From positions 124,001-188,000 of the forward strand of contig NC_030811.1 in assembly GCF_001704415.2 (NCBI RefSeq): a DNA stretch of 64,000 bases, in the 5' to 3' direction. Position 1 is the first letter of the stretch. Each line of letters starts with the position of its first letter. Shown here in pieces: positions 21,926 to 34,314 of this stretch. The notes beneath the pieces are model-generated. The model had not been told where the DNA came from. It did not search any database and saw only the letters and a list, made by a program, of their open reading frames with translations. The position numbers and the translations under genes are program-made. The stretch comes from Capra hircus. Lineage: Eukaryota > Chordata > Mammalia > Artiodactyla > Bovidae.

Positions 21926-24900
21926 CCATTCAGTTCAGTCACTTGGTTGTGTCCGACTATTTGCCACCCCATGGACTGAAGCACACCAGACTTCCCTGTC
22001 CATCACCCACTCCCAGAGTTTGCTCAAACTGATGTCCATCAAGTCACTGATGCCATCCAACTGTCTCCACCTCCGGCGTCCCCTTCTCCTCTCACCTTCC
22101 ATCTTTCCCGGCATCAGGGTCTTTTCCAGTGAGTCAGCTCTTCGCATCAGGTGGCCACATCAGTATTAGAGCTTCAGCATTAGCATCAGTTCTTCTGATG
22201 AATATTCAGGACTGATTTCCTTTAGGATGGACTGGTTGGATCTCCTTGCAGTCCAAGGGACTCTCAAGAGTCTTCTCCAACACCACAGTTTAAAAGCATC
22301 AATTCTTCGGCACTCAGTTTTCTTTACGGTCCAACTCTCACATCCATACATGACCACTGGAAAAAACACAGCTTTGACTAGCCAGACCTTTGTTGATAAA
22401 ACAATGTCTCTGCTTTTTAACATGCTTTCTAGATTGGTCATAGCTTTTCTTCCAAGGAGCAAGCATCTTTTAATTTCATGGCTGCAGTCACCATCTGCAG
22501 TGATTTTGGAGCCCCCCAAAATAGTCTCACTGTTTTCATTGTTTCCTCATCTGTTGGCCATGAAGTTATGGGACCGGATGCCATGGTTTTAGTTTTTTGA
22601 ATGTTGAGTTTTAAGCCAGCGTTTTCACTCTCCTCTTTCACTGTCATCAAGAGGCTCGTCAGTTCCTCTTCGCTTTCTGCCATAAGGGTGGTGTCATCTG
22701 CATATCTGAGGTTATTGATATTTCTCCCAGCAATCTTGATTCCAGCTCGTGCTTCATCCAGTCTGGGATTTCACATGATGTACTCTGCATATAAGTTAAA
22801 TAAGCAAGGTGACAATATACAGCCTTGACATACTGCTTTCCCAATTTGGAAACACTCTGTTCTTCCATGTCGAGTTCTAACTGTTGCTTCTTGACCTGCT
22901 TACAGATTTCTCAGGAGGCAGGTAAAGCGGTCTTGTATTCCCATCTCTTGAAGAATTTTCCACAGTTTGTTGTGATCCACACAGTTAAAGGCTCTAGTGT
23001 AGTCAATGAAGAAGTGAATGTTTTCTGGAGCTCTCTTGCTTTTTCTATGATCCAGTGGACGTTGGTAATTTGAGCTTTTGCTCCTCTGTCTTTTCTGAAT
23101 CCACCTTGAACATCTGCAAGGTCTCGGTTCACATGCTCTTGAAACCTAGCTTGGAGAATTTTCAGGATTATTTTGCTAGTGTGTGAGATGAGTACAATCG
23201 TGCAGTAGTTTGAACATTCTTTGGCATTGCCTTTTTTGGGGATTCAGAAGAAAATGGACTTTTCCAAATTTGCTGGCATACTGAGTGCAGCACTTTCACA
23301 GCATCACCTTTCAGGATTTGAAATAGCTCAACTGGGATTCCATCACCTCCACTAGCTTTGTTTGCAGTGATACATCCTAAGGCCCACTTGATTTCACATT
23401 ACAGGATGTCTGGCTCTAGATGAGTGGTCACACCATCGTGGTTATCTGGGCCACGAAGATCCTTTTTCGTATGTTTCTTCCGTGTGTTCCTGCCACCTCT
23501 TCTGCTTCTGTTAGGTCTATACCATCTCTGTCCTTTATTTTGCCATCTTTGCATGAAATGTTCTGTTGGTGCCTCTAATTTTCTTGAAGCGATCCCTAGT
23601 CTTTCCCATTCTATTATTTTCCTCTATTTTTTTGCATTGATCAGTTAGGAAATCTGTCTTATCTCTCCTTGCTATTCGTTGGAACTTTGTATTCAGATGG
23701 TTGTATATTTCCTTTCTCCTTTGTCTTTCACTTCTCTTCTTTTCTCAGCTATTTGTAAGGCCTCCTCAGGCAACCACCTTGCCTTTCCGTGTTCCTTTTT
23801 CTCAGAGATGATTTTGATCATGGTCCTGTACAATGTTATGAGCTTTGTTCATGGCTCTTCAGGCACTCTGTTTATCAGATCAAATCCCTTGAATCTAATT
23901 GTCACTTCCACCGTATAAGCATAAGGGATTTGATTTAGGTCATACCTGAATGGTCTAGTGGTTTTCCCTACTTTCTTCAATTTAAGTCTGAATTTTGCAA
24001 TAAGGAGTTCAAGATCTGAGCCACAGTCATCTCCTGGTCTTGTTTTTGCTGACCATATAAAGCTTCTCCATCTTTGGCTGCAAAGAATATAATCAATCTG
24101 ATTTCAATATTGGCCATCTGGTGATGTCAATGTGTAGAATTGCCTCTTATGCTGTTGGAAGAGGGTGTTGGCTTTGACCAGTACATTCTCTCGGCAAAAT
24201 TCTGTTACCCTGCTTCATTTTGTACTGCAAGGCCAAACTTGCTTGTTATTCCAGGTATCTCATCTTCCTACTTTTTCATCTCAGTCCCCTATGATGAAGA
24301 GGACATCTTTTTTCAGTGTTAGTTCTATAAGGTGTTGTAGGTCTTCATAGAACCATTCAACTTCAGCCTTTTCTGCGTTAGTGGTTGGTTGGGCATAGAC
24401 TTGGATTACTGTGATATTGAATGGTTTGCCTTGGAAACAAACAGAGATCATTCTGTCGTTTTTGAGACTGCAGAGAAGTACGGCATTCTGGACTCTTTTG
24501 TTGACTATGAGGGCTACTCTATTTCTTCGAAGGGATTTTTGCCCACAGTAGTAGATATAATGGTCATCTGATTTAAATTCGCCCATTCTGGTCCATTTTA
24601 GTTCACTGATTCCTAAAATGTCAGTGTTCACTCTTGCCATCTCCTATTTGACCACTTCCAATTTACCTTGATTCATGGACCTAACATTCCAGGTTCCTAT
24701 GCAATATTGCTCATCAGACTTTACGTCTATCACCAGTCATGTCCATGACTGGGCGTTGTTTTCTTTTTGACTCTCTCTTCATTCTTTCTGGAACTGTTTC
24801 TCCGCTCTTCTCCAGTAGCATATTGGCGCCTACTGAGCTGGGGAGTTCATCTTTCAGGGTCATATCTTCTTGCCTTTTCATACTGTTCATGGAGTTCTCA

Positions 24901-26090
24901 AGGCAGGAGTACTGAAGTGGTTTGCCATTCCCTTCTAGAGCGGACCACGATTTGGCAGAACTCTCCACTATGACCCGTCCACCTCAGGTGACCCTACATG
25001 GCCTGGCTCATAGTTTCATTGAGTTAGACAAGGCTGTGATCCACGTGATCAGTTTGGTTAGTTTCCTGTCCTCTGATGGATAAGAAAAAGAGGCTTGTGG
25101 AAACCTCCTGATGAGAGGGACTGGCTGTAGGGGAATCTGGGTCTTGCTCTGGTAGGTGGGCCATGCTTAGTAAATCTTTAACCCAATTTTCTGTTGAAGG
25201 GTGGGGCTGTCTCCCCTCCCTGTAGTTTGGCCTCGGGCCAAACTATGGTAGGGGTAACGGTAGTCATGGCGACATAAGGACCTATGCCAGCATGCCCCGT
25301 GGCTCCCAGCACTGCTGGAGTCAGCGCCCCTGTCCCCACGGCAGGCCGCTGGTGACCCATGCCTCTGCCAGAGACTCCTGGACACTCACAGGCAAGTCTG
25401 GCTCGTCTCTTGTGGGGTCACAGCTCGTTTCTCCTAGTGCACACATGGTTTTGTCTGTACCCTCCAAGAGTCTTTTTCCCCAGTCTTATGGAAACTTTGT
25501 AATCAAATCCCACTGACCTTCAAAGTCAAATTCCCTGGGGAGTCTCAGCCCCTCTGTCGATCCCCAGGTTGGGGAATCTGTTGTGGGCCCTAGAAGTTTG
25601 CAACATTGTGAGAACTTCTCTGGTATCATTGTTCTCCAGTTTGTGGGTTGTCTGCTCAGTTGTTCTATGGTGGAGCTAATGGCCACCTTCTCCAAGAGGG
25701 TTTATGCCATACGGCGCGGGTCCCAGGTCTGCTGCAGCCAGAGCCCCTGTCCCTGCAGCAGGCCACAGCTGATCCGTGCCTCCACAGGAGACACTCAAAC
25801 ACTCAAACGCAGGTCTGGTTAGTCTTTTGTGGGGCCTCTGGGTCCTGGTGTGCACAAGGTTTTATTTGAGTCCTCTGAGCGTCTCTGGTGGGTATGGGGT
25901 TTGGTTCTCATGCGATCCTGCCCCTCCTACTGTCTTGTTGGGGTTTCCTCCTCTGCCCTTGGGTGTGGAGTACCTTTTTTGGTGGAATCCGGCACTCTCC
26001 TGCCAATGAATGTTCAGCAGCCAGCTGCAGTCTTGGAGTTCCTGCAGAAGATGAGCACGCGCGCTTCTACTCTGCCATCTTATAACTGTG
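21926..26090 (-). mobile_element. Apparently full-length BovB insertion with long 5' region
   Basis: A 4165-bp antisense BovB is bounded by a perfect 11-bp duplication, TCATGAACTTT, at 21915-21925 and 26091-26101. From right to left it holds a roughly 1.1-kb 5' region, the endonuclease (an open segment at 24281-24640 containing 'ISELKWTRMGEF' and ending 'FIIGD'), the reverse transcriptase and the 3' tail. The RYADD-coding stretch is intact near 22690-22705. Stops and frameshifts split the ORF, so it is not active as it stands. The 5' end carries AAGATGGCAGAG on the minus strand, a YY1-like start motif as seen in L1 elements. Confidence 0.85.
25240..25880 (-). repeat. Two diverged monomers in the BovB 5' region
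   Basis: Two similar blocks lie about 420 bp apart, at roughly 25240-25480 and 25660-25880. Shared landmarks in the same order are CTATGGT...GTAATGGC-like, 'GCCCCTGTCCC', 'CACTC...CAGGTCTGG', 'TCTTGTGGGG' and 'CACA.GGTTTT'. The arrangement recalls tandem promoter monomers of some L1 families. The promoter role is inferred. Confidence 0.6.
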
Positions 26091-26101
26091 TCATGAACTT
26101 T

Positions 26102-28566
26102 AACTTCAAAAGTGAGTCACAGTTTCATTGGCTTCTCCATTTATGGCTGAATTATTTCTTATTGCACGGGGCTTTACTGAGCTCATTCAGACCTGGCTTG
26201 ATGGGTCACTTCTCTGGGCTATAGGTGCCTGGGACGCACAGGGTGGACAAGAGCAGAAGTGACTGCCAGGTGGGCTTGTTCATGATGGGGTGGTCTTGAG
26301 CATCACTAAGGAAGGGACAGTGAGGAAGAAACCCCAGTATGGGAAATGGCTCCAGAGAGCTGTGGGAATACACTGCTCCTATTTGCACTGAGCAAAGTGT
26401 TTGAGTGGGAAGGCAACAAAAATGCGTCTTTTGGTGGAGAAGCTAGGAGAAGAGAGAAGGCAGCTCTTGGCGCTGAGGGACACTGCTTTGGGTAAACACC
26501 CGAGGAAGAGCCGGCAGGGCTCCCCGGTTCCGTTGCTCCGTCTTCACCACACCCATCTCCTGAGTCCCGAGAGTGTTGGTCTCCAATCGGAAACACAGCA
26601 CTTTATTTTTCTATCTTCTTAGGAATTAAATTCTAAGAAGATGGCATTAAAATTGCATTTTCAAAAGAGCATTTCATAAACAGAACTGTAAGGAAAATGG
26701 GAAAATTAAAAGAAGCATTTTTTGTATTATTCTTCAAAGGGAAGAAAATGTGACCCCCGCCTGGGGAGCAGAGCGGGGCTGTAAGCGCCTGGCAGTGGGG
26801 CGGCGGGGGGGGGCGGGGACCCGAGCTGCAGACTCCCAGGGACCGCGCCCAGGTGAGGGCGTCAGACCTCATGACCCCTGCCCGCCCACGCAGTCCAGCC
26901 ACAGCCCCCCACTCACAGTGCCGACCCCACCCCTGCCGGAGGCCGGCGGGTTGACCGCGCTGCCGGCGCTGAGCCTCCGCTTCCTCTTCCGGTTTTCTCT
27001 CCCACTCCCATTCTTTCCGGCTCCTCAGGGCTCGCGTTTTACAAGCTGCGGGGAGAGCTGCCGGCGCCAGAATCCAAGCGGGAAGTGAGTGAGAGGGGGA
27101 TGAGCACCCTAAAGGGTCAGCGAAGTGCTCTCGCTTACAACCAGGCACAGCCTCAGGACGCACGTGGGCCTAAGAGAGCGTCCTCTTCTGCGGTCACATC
27201 ACGTCCATCTCCACGTGTTTACTTTACGTTGACTCATAAAGGCGTTTGCGCTGAAGCTGTTTATTTCGTGTGTAATCATCTCTGCGTTCTCTGTGATCAG
27301 CCGGCTGAGTTTATCAGAACAAAGCACTGATGACAACTCAGCTTTTCCTGTCGTCGCCGAGGCGGTCTCCCTGCAGGCGCTGAACCCCGGAGGCCGGGGC
27401 AGGTCCTCGAAGGTCCAGCACGGCCCCACGCGCTCTGCGTGCTGACTGGTGACTAAGCGTGTTGGACCGCTGAACATGTGGTTTTCCTTTAAACTTGTTC
27501 ATTGTCTTCTCTTCTCCCTAAGAAAAACACAGAAAAAAACAGAAACAAGACTTTGAAAAGGATCTCTCAGATCCTCTGAGTGTGATGTCTGTCCACGCCA
27601 CTGGTCAGGGCTGCCCTGTGAAAGAAACACCAGATGGGCCCCTTCTCAAAACTGTTAATGGCCCCTTGTGCAATGGGGCTCAGCAGATACCGTCCCTCCG
27701 CCCTGGGCCCTCCACATCAGTCCCCCGTCCCTGCCCCATGCTCCACCTGGGCGTTCAGGCCCAACCGCAGCCCCAGGGCCTCTGTATCTCTGCCCTCTTG
27801 CTCTCTCCTCCCCCACCCCCCCCCACCATTCTCCTCTCTCTGGACTGGTCATGCCCTCAGCGTCCTCTGGGGACCCCAGCCTGCCTCCTCCACCAGCCAG
27901 CTCTGAGGGAAGGACCCTGGTCATGTAAGAACTGGACGCATGACAACTGCAAGGCTGGGTCTACTTTGGAGGAGGACCTGAGGGAGCAAGGAGCATCCTA
28001 CCACACCGCCCTCCTTCCCCACTGCCCCTCCTTGCCAGGCCCACTGCAGGGCACTCTCTGCCCAGACTTTTCTCAAAGATGAAGGGTCTGAGTTACCAGT
28101 TTGTGCTAAACCTGCATGATTTAAAACCTGTCACCTGTGCCCCAAAGCTGGGGCCTGGTTTAGAAGACCAGCTTCTCCTCCTGGGAGCTGTTGGATTTGT
28201 TTCTGCTGGTTCCACCCAGCCTGGGGAGGGAGCCCTAGCCCCCAGGCTGCTCTTCCCAGGGCCTCTTCAAGCCCAGCTCCTGGCTCTGTTGGGTGCCTGG
28301 CCTGGCTCTAAACTCTGCTTAGATGGGTGGAGGTTCTCCATGTTTCCCTCAGCAAGGAAAAAAGATGCTTCCAGAGATGGGCCAAAGGTGAGAATGTCCA
28401 CCTTGGGCTTGTGGAATTTTGAGTTGTCCAGTTGGGAGCGACAGCAAGTTTTGCTCACTGCAAACTCAGGCAGGTGGTGAGAGAAGGGGGTAAGGAGGGG
28501 TCAGATCACCTGTGGCCTCAAGTGTAGGGTGAGCATGGAATAGGTCCAAACCAGGACAGGTCTGAG
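26102..28566. other. Unassigned sequence with a GC/CpG-rich block
   Basis: No gene is recognised. Positions 26750-27090 are GC- and CpG-rich and might be a small CpG island. A GGGAAGTGAGTGAG donor-like site follows at about 27080, but no exon can be proven. Open frames at 27.58-28.48 kb have no motifs. Confidence 0.4.
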
Positions 28567-28574
28567 AATGCAAG

Positions 28575-28849
28575 TGAAAGTGGGGGTCACTCAGTTGTGT
28601 CTGACTCTTTGCCACCCTGTGGACTATACAGTCCATGGAATTCTCCAAAATACTGGGGTGGGTAGCCTTTCCCTTCTCCAGGGGATCTTCCAACCCAGGG
28701 GGTGAACCCAGGTCTCCCGTGTTGCAGGCAGATTCTTTACCAGCCAAGCCACCAGGGAAGCCAAAGAATAATGGAGTGGGTAGCCTATCCCTTCTCCAAG
28801 GGATCTCCCCGACCCAGGAATTGGACGGGGTCTCCTGCATTGCAGGTGA
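28575..28849 (-). mobile_element. Bov-tA/BovA-type SINE dimer
   Basis: The first monomer runs to 'ACCAGCCAAGCCACCAGGGA' and a shorter second monomer follows. An 8-bp target duplication, AATGCAAG, lies at 28567-28574 and 28850-28857. Confidence 0.9.
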
Positions 28850-28857
28850 AATGCAAG

Positions 28858-29683
28858 GGACACTGGCAATAACCTTGCCGGGGCGGTGGATGAAGCAGGT
28901 GGTAGACTCAGCGTGATGCTGGAAGGCGTATAAGTGGCAGCAATAGGAGGGTTCTGGGCAGGAAGGGGTCATGGTCACTGCGTTTTAAAAGCGGGTTTGG
29001 TGGTTGTTCAACAGAGCCTGTATCTGCGACATCCCCCTACCCTCCATCCCTGTCACTGCAAGGAACTCATCACCAGGGGTGTCCTTGAGCTCTGCAGGGA
29101 CTTTGGGCTCACCCCACGCTCCTGTCCCTGGCCCTGACCACTGGTGTGCCCTGCATAATGCCTTCCTTGGGCCACACCATCAGTCCCCTACATCTCACAG
29201 TGGTTTCAGGGAAAATCCCCGCATGACTAGATCTCATCTTTCTAAGCTGATTGTGAGGTTCCATCTAAGGCTGTGCCTCTCAGATGCCTTTGTTGACAGG
29301 TCTGGAGGGTAGATCTTTAAGGTGAGGAACAGCTGCCTACATCTCAGGGTGCTGTGTACCTGGCCCCACTGATGCTCACAAGCCCCTTCCTTTGCTCCGC
29401 AAAACCCAGGAGGGACAGCTCCACCTGAGACTGCTGGTGGTCTGGGGCTGGTTTCACGCCTCCTACACTCACACTCGGTCGGTGATGGAGGCAGCCAGTA
29501 GGAAGCAGAGTCTGCCTCCCAGGGTGGACCCTTGAGCTGGGGGTGAGGAAGAGTGTTGGGGGAGGGCAGGTGTGCAGGACAAGCTCTACCTGTAAGGACA
29601 TCAGCATCCCAAAGGCTGGTCCTGCCCCCTGGACCCAGCAACCTGAGCAGAAGCAGCCCTGAATCCTTGCTGGCTGCTTCGGT

Positions 29684-29726
<43 letters not shown>

Positions 29727-30856
29727 CACGCGCTCAGTCACAGAAACAGAAATACCTGTGACTTGGGCATCAAAAACACTAGATGTCACTGGTGAGGTTT
29801 TTGAAAGAAAAGCTGAGGAGATTCCAGCTCAGTGGGGAAGCAGCTGCTTTGTGTGGCAGTGACCTGGGAAGCAGGAGCAGAAAAGGCCTTCTGAGCTCCC
29901 AGGCTCCCGCTAGAGGCTGCCCAGAATGATGTCAGCTCGGGCCATGCAGGTGTCCGCAGGGGACAGTCACAGCACCCACCGTGCGGGGATGGTTTCATCA
30001 AGAGGCAAGTAGAGCACGTCAGATTGCAGAGCAAGGCTCAGGGAACCAAACAGAGTTAGGTGTGTTGGGAGGTTTGCTCTGTTCTCCCCTTCCCCTCTTC
30101 TGAGAATGAGGATTCAACCCATTCTGTCAAGGTCATTACACTCTCCAGGCTGATAATCTCCAGCTTTTTGCTTTGAGTTTATCAACCCTTGGAAGTCAGC
30201 CTGCCATTTGAAACATTAAAGCTACAACTACAAGGCTTTCCTGATCTTCAAAAAGTACAGAAAATCTTGTTTTATCACTTAATCTGCTGATCGGTTAATC
30301 ATTTGGTCTGTTTTCCCTGGACTTTACCAAACGTTGAGTAAATGATGGAGTCCATCTGATTTATACTCTGGCAAGTCCTTTAAAAAGTAATCCAGTGTAT
30401 TTGCAGAAGTATCATGCTATATTCTACCTCACCCCTGACTTCCCTTAGGCGTCCCGTTACTAATGCAGGACAAGCCATCAGTCTTGTCTTCATAGCAAGA
30501 AAAGGCTGAACAACCTGGAGATCAAAAACTCACTTAGACATATCAGAAAATTGAGTTCAGAGGGCAAACCATTCCCCCCAAACTGGAGAGACAGACAACT
30601 GTTGCAGAGAACCACAGCTTTCCAGACAAAAGACCAGAAGCTGAGACCATTGTGGGAACCAGGCCTGGGGCTGGAAAATCTTATCTGTAATTATTAATTG
30701 ATGAAGATTTATTGGGACAAATTCAAGAGTTAAAAACTCCAAGAGGAACCCAGATGGCTTCACATTTTCGTGACTTTTACCTCCAGGAGTGACTAGGCTC
30801 TCATAGTGAAAATCCCTTTGTGCTTCCAGCAGGGATGGAGAGAAAAAATCATTTTT
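28858..30856. other. Unassigned sequence with TG repeat
   Basis: No gene is recognised. The segment 30540-30856 could be part of an older repeat that continues at 32052-32430, which would make the young BovB between them a later insertion. I cannot name that repeat. Confidence 0.4.
29687..29733 (+). repeat. (TG)17 followed by a CG/CA alternating tract
   Basis: A dinucleotide run of TG is followed by CGCGCGCACGCGC. The whole tract alternates purine and pyrimidine, which favours Z-DNA. It is a likely polymorphic microsatellite. Confidence 0.95.
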
Positions 30857-30863
30857 AAACACT

Positions 30864-32044
30864 TCAAGCTGGTTTTAGAAAAGGCAGAGGAACCAAAGAT
30901 CAAATTGCCAACATCCACTAGATCATGGAAAAAGCAAGAGAGTTCCAGAAAAACATCTATTTCTGCTTTATTGACTATGTCAAAGCCTTTGACTGTGTGG
31001 ATCACAAGAAACTGTAGAAAATTCTTCAAGAGATGGGAATACCAGACCACCTGACCTGCCGCTTGAGAAACCTATATGCAGGTCAGGAAGCAACAGTTAG
31101 AACTGGACATGGAACAACAGACTGGTTCCACATAGGAAAAAGAGTACGTCAAGGCTATATATTGTCACCCTGCTTATTTAACTTATATGCAGAGTACACC
31201 ATGAGAAACGCTGGACTGGAGGAAGCACAAGCTGGAATCAAGATTGCTGGGAGAAATATCGATAACCTCAGATATGCAGATGACACCACCCTTATGGCAG
31301 AAAGTGAAGAGGAGCTAAAAAGCCTCTTGATGAAAGTGAAAGAGGAGAGTGAAAAAGTTGGCTTAAAGCTCAACACTCAGAAAACGAAGATCATGGCATC
31401 CGGTCCCATCACTTCGTGGCAAATAGATGGGAAACAGTGGACACAGTGCCTGACTTTATTTTTCTGGGCTCCAAAAATCACTGCAGCCATGAAATTAAAA
31501 GACGCTTGCTCCTTGGAAGGAGAGTTATGACCAACCTGGACAGCATATTAAAAAGCAGAGGCATTACTTTGCCAACAAAGGTCCGTCTAGTCAAGGCTAT
31601 GGTTTTTCCAGTGGTCATGTATGGATGTGAGAGTTGGACTATAAAGAAGGCTCAATACTGAAGAATTGATGCTTTTGAACTGTGGTGTTGGAGAAGACTC
31701 TTGAGGGTCCCTTGGACTGCAAGGAGATCCAGCCAGTCCATCCTAAAGGAGATCAGTCCTGGGTGTTCATTGGAGGGACTGATATTAAAGCTGAAACACC
31801 AATACTTTGGCCACCTCATGCAAAGAGCTGACTCATTTGAAAAGACCCTGATGTTGGGAAAGATTGAGAGCAGGAGGAGAAGAGGACGACAGAGGATGAG
31901 ATGGTTGGATGGCATCACCAACTTGATGGACATGGGTTTGGATGGACTCCAGGAGTTGGTGATGGACAGGGAGGCCTGGCGTGCTGCGGTTCATGGGCTC
32001 GCAAAGAGTTGGACACGACTGAGCGACTGAACTGAACTGAACTG
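30864..32044 (+). mobile_element. Young 5'-truncated BovB
   Basis: It starts inside the RT (TTCAAGCTGGTTTTAGAAAA) and ends in (GAACT)n-like repeats. A 7-bp duplication, AAACACT, flanks it at 30857-30863 and 32045-32051. The RT core including 'LRYADDTTLMAES' is open at 31033-31530. Frameshifts follow near 31435 and at 31660 a stop interrupts the ORF, so it encodes no complete enzyme. Confidence 0.93.
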
Positions 32045-32051
32045 AAACACT

Positions 32052-33119
32052 CCAGAGTGCTCTGTTCCTATCGAGGCCTGCCTCTGGGGGAGCAGACTGA
32101 CAATCGCCTGACCTAGTAGGGGCAGGGAAATACTCAGCTCCAGCACCCCAGGCCATCCGTCTGCTTAAGGGGAAGAAAAACTGGGAAGCACTTGGCAAGT
32201 TCAGGCCAAGGACACAGGCCTCAAGGCTGAGGCCTCTCACAGGTTATACAACCCCCTCCCCACACGCCCCTCTGCCGCATCAGCAGGGCTCCTGGACCCA
32301 ACAGGGAGGTAAACTGAAAGACCCGCACACCTCACAGCTTTAAACAAGAAAGAGAAGTCATCTCTCGAGAAAGCCAGAGGCAGCAGAGGAGGAAAAACCA
32401 AGAACACGAGAAATTTTAGGCTCCAGTATCGCAGGCTTTCTCAGACACACACACTGAGGGCATTTGCTGCAGACAGCTCTGCCTTGCAAGGAATGTTGAA
32501 ATAAATTTTTCAGAAAAAAGAAATATGCATAGGTTAGACATCTGAATCTCTATAAAGAAGAGTGTGGAAGAAGGTAAAATAAATTTTTTCATTTTTATTT
32601 CTAATTGATCCAACAATGACACTTTGCTCAAAATAGTAAAAGAAATGGTACATTTTTTATAGCTGATGGATGAATAAACTGAATGACATAAAGAACATTA
32701 GGATTTATTGGGGGTACTCTGTTATAAGGTACTTATGTTACTAGTGGTTTAGTGTTGGTTTTGTTTTGTTTTGTTTTTAACTTTACAAAATAAAACTTAC
32801 TCAAAAGGACACTTTTATACTTCAACATATTCCCCTAAAGACTTGTTAAAATTTCAAAGTGTTGGAAACAGAGTCAGGCTTGAGAGACTGTCTCAGCCAG
32901 CGTTCCCATTCTACAGATGGAGATGCCAAGGCCTGAGCAGAAGGGACCCCAGGAGAGCCAGTCCTCAGCTGGATGCAAACCCAATGCTCCTGACTTCAGG
33001 GCTTTCTTTTCCCTTGTGTTCTGCCTGCCTTGTGGTTACTCTTTGCAGGGAGGTGTCCTTTGAAAGTCGACATGAATTGGTCTTAAGTGTATATTACAAA
33101 CTGAAGGGATACCACTAAA
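32052..33119. other. Unassigned sequence with a MIR-like segment
   Basis: The left part may be the continuation of a repeat split by the BovB. Around 32901-33005, 'CATTCTACAGATGGAGATGC' and the following text resemble an antisense MIR SINE. No gene is seen. Confidence 0.4.
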
Positions 33120-34314
33120 AAAAGTCATTTTAAAGAAATACAATTAATATGCTTAGAGATGATAAAATTAAATCGCATGAAAAGATAAACTGAAACCAGA
33201 GAAGAAAAATGATCATGGAAGATGAAAAAACAAACAAATAAGGGAAAAATGCCCATAAGGGGCGATGAATAGAAAACAGTAACAAAAATTGTAGATTAAT
33301 TCAATTATATCAGTAACCACTTTAAATGTCAATGATCTCAGTATGCACCAGGTATAAGGCAAAGACTGTCAGAGTTGTTTAGAAACAAGGCCTAGCTATA
33401 TGCTGTCTACAAAAAAAACTCACCTTAAATAAAGACACAGCTAGATTAAAGGTGAAGGAAAGAAGAAATAGATTCCTCTCATGCTAACAGGAATCAAAAG
33501 AAAGTTTGAGTAGTTAGTTCAATTTCAGACAATGCAGACTTTATAACATGGAAAGTTATCAAGAATAAAGAGGGGCACCGCATAATCATTAAATGGAACC
33601 TTCTCAAATATGTATAACAATCATGAATGTGTCTGTGCAAAGCAGCGAAGCCCCAAAATGCATCAGGCAAAAGCTGACAGAACTGCAAGGAGAAACAGCC
33701 TGACTCTGCCATTTCTGTTGGACTTCAACACTCCTCAGTGAACAGTTGGCAGATCTAACAGGCAGGTAATTAGTGGAGACAGCTGAACTGGATAGCCGCA
33801 TCCATCAGCTGGATCTAATTGACATTTTTAGACTGTGCCGTTCAACGGCAGCAGAATTCTTCTCAGCCTCACCAGGAACATTCACCAAGACAGGTCACAT
33901 TCTGGGCCGTAAAACGCACTTTAACAAATTTAAAATAACAGAAATCATACTACGTGTGCTCTCAGCTCACAGTGAAAGTAAACTAGGAATCTGTAACTAA
34001 AAGATAGTTGGGAACCCCCCAAATCCTGGGAGATTGAACAGCATACTTCTAAATAATTTGTGGATCCAACAGAAGTCTTGTGAGAAATTTAAAAATATTT
34101 TGACCTAAATGAACATAAAATCTAACTAAACAAATTTTCAAGATACAGGGGAAATGGTGCTTAACGGAAGTTTATAGCATAGAATGCATACACTAGAAAA
34201 GAAGAAAGAGTAAAACCAGCCACCCAAGCTTCCACCTTAAGAAACTGGAAAAAGAAAGACAAATTAAATCCAAAATAAGCACAAGAAAAAAATGTAAAAA
34301 TCAGAGCAAAAATC
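33120..34314 (+). mobile_element. Old L1, piece 1 (ORF2)
   Basis: This is diverged sense L1 ORF2 with many stops. Landmarks include 'CAATGATCTCAGTATGCACC', the ACATTCTGGGCCGTAAAACG stretch and 'AGAAACTGGAAAAAGAAAGA'. It ends at a 19-bp site that is duplicated after a younger L1 insertion. Pieces 2-6 of the same element follow at 38363, 39300, 42329, 42579 and 43069. Confidence 0.85.
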
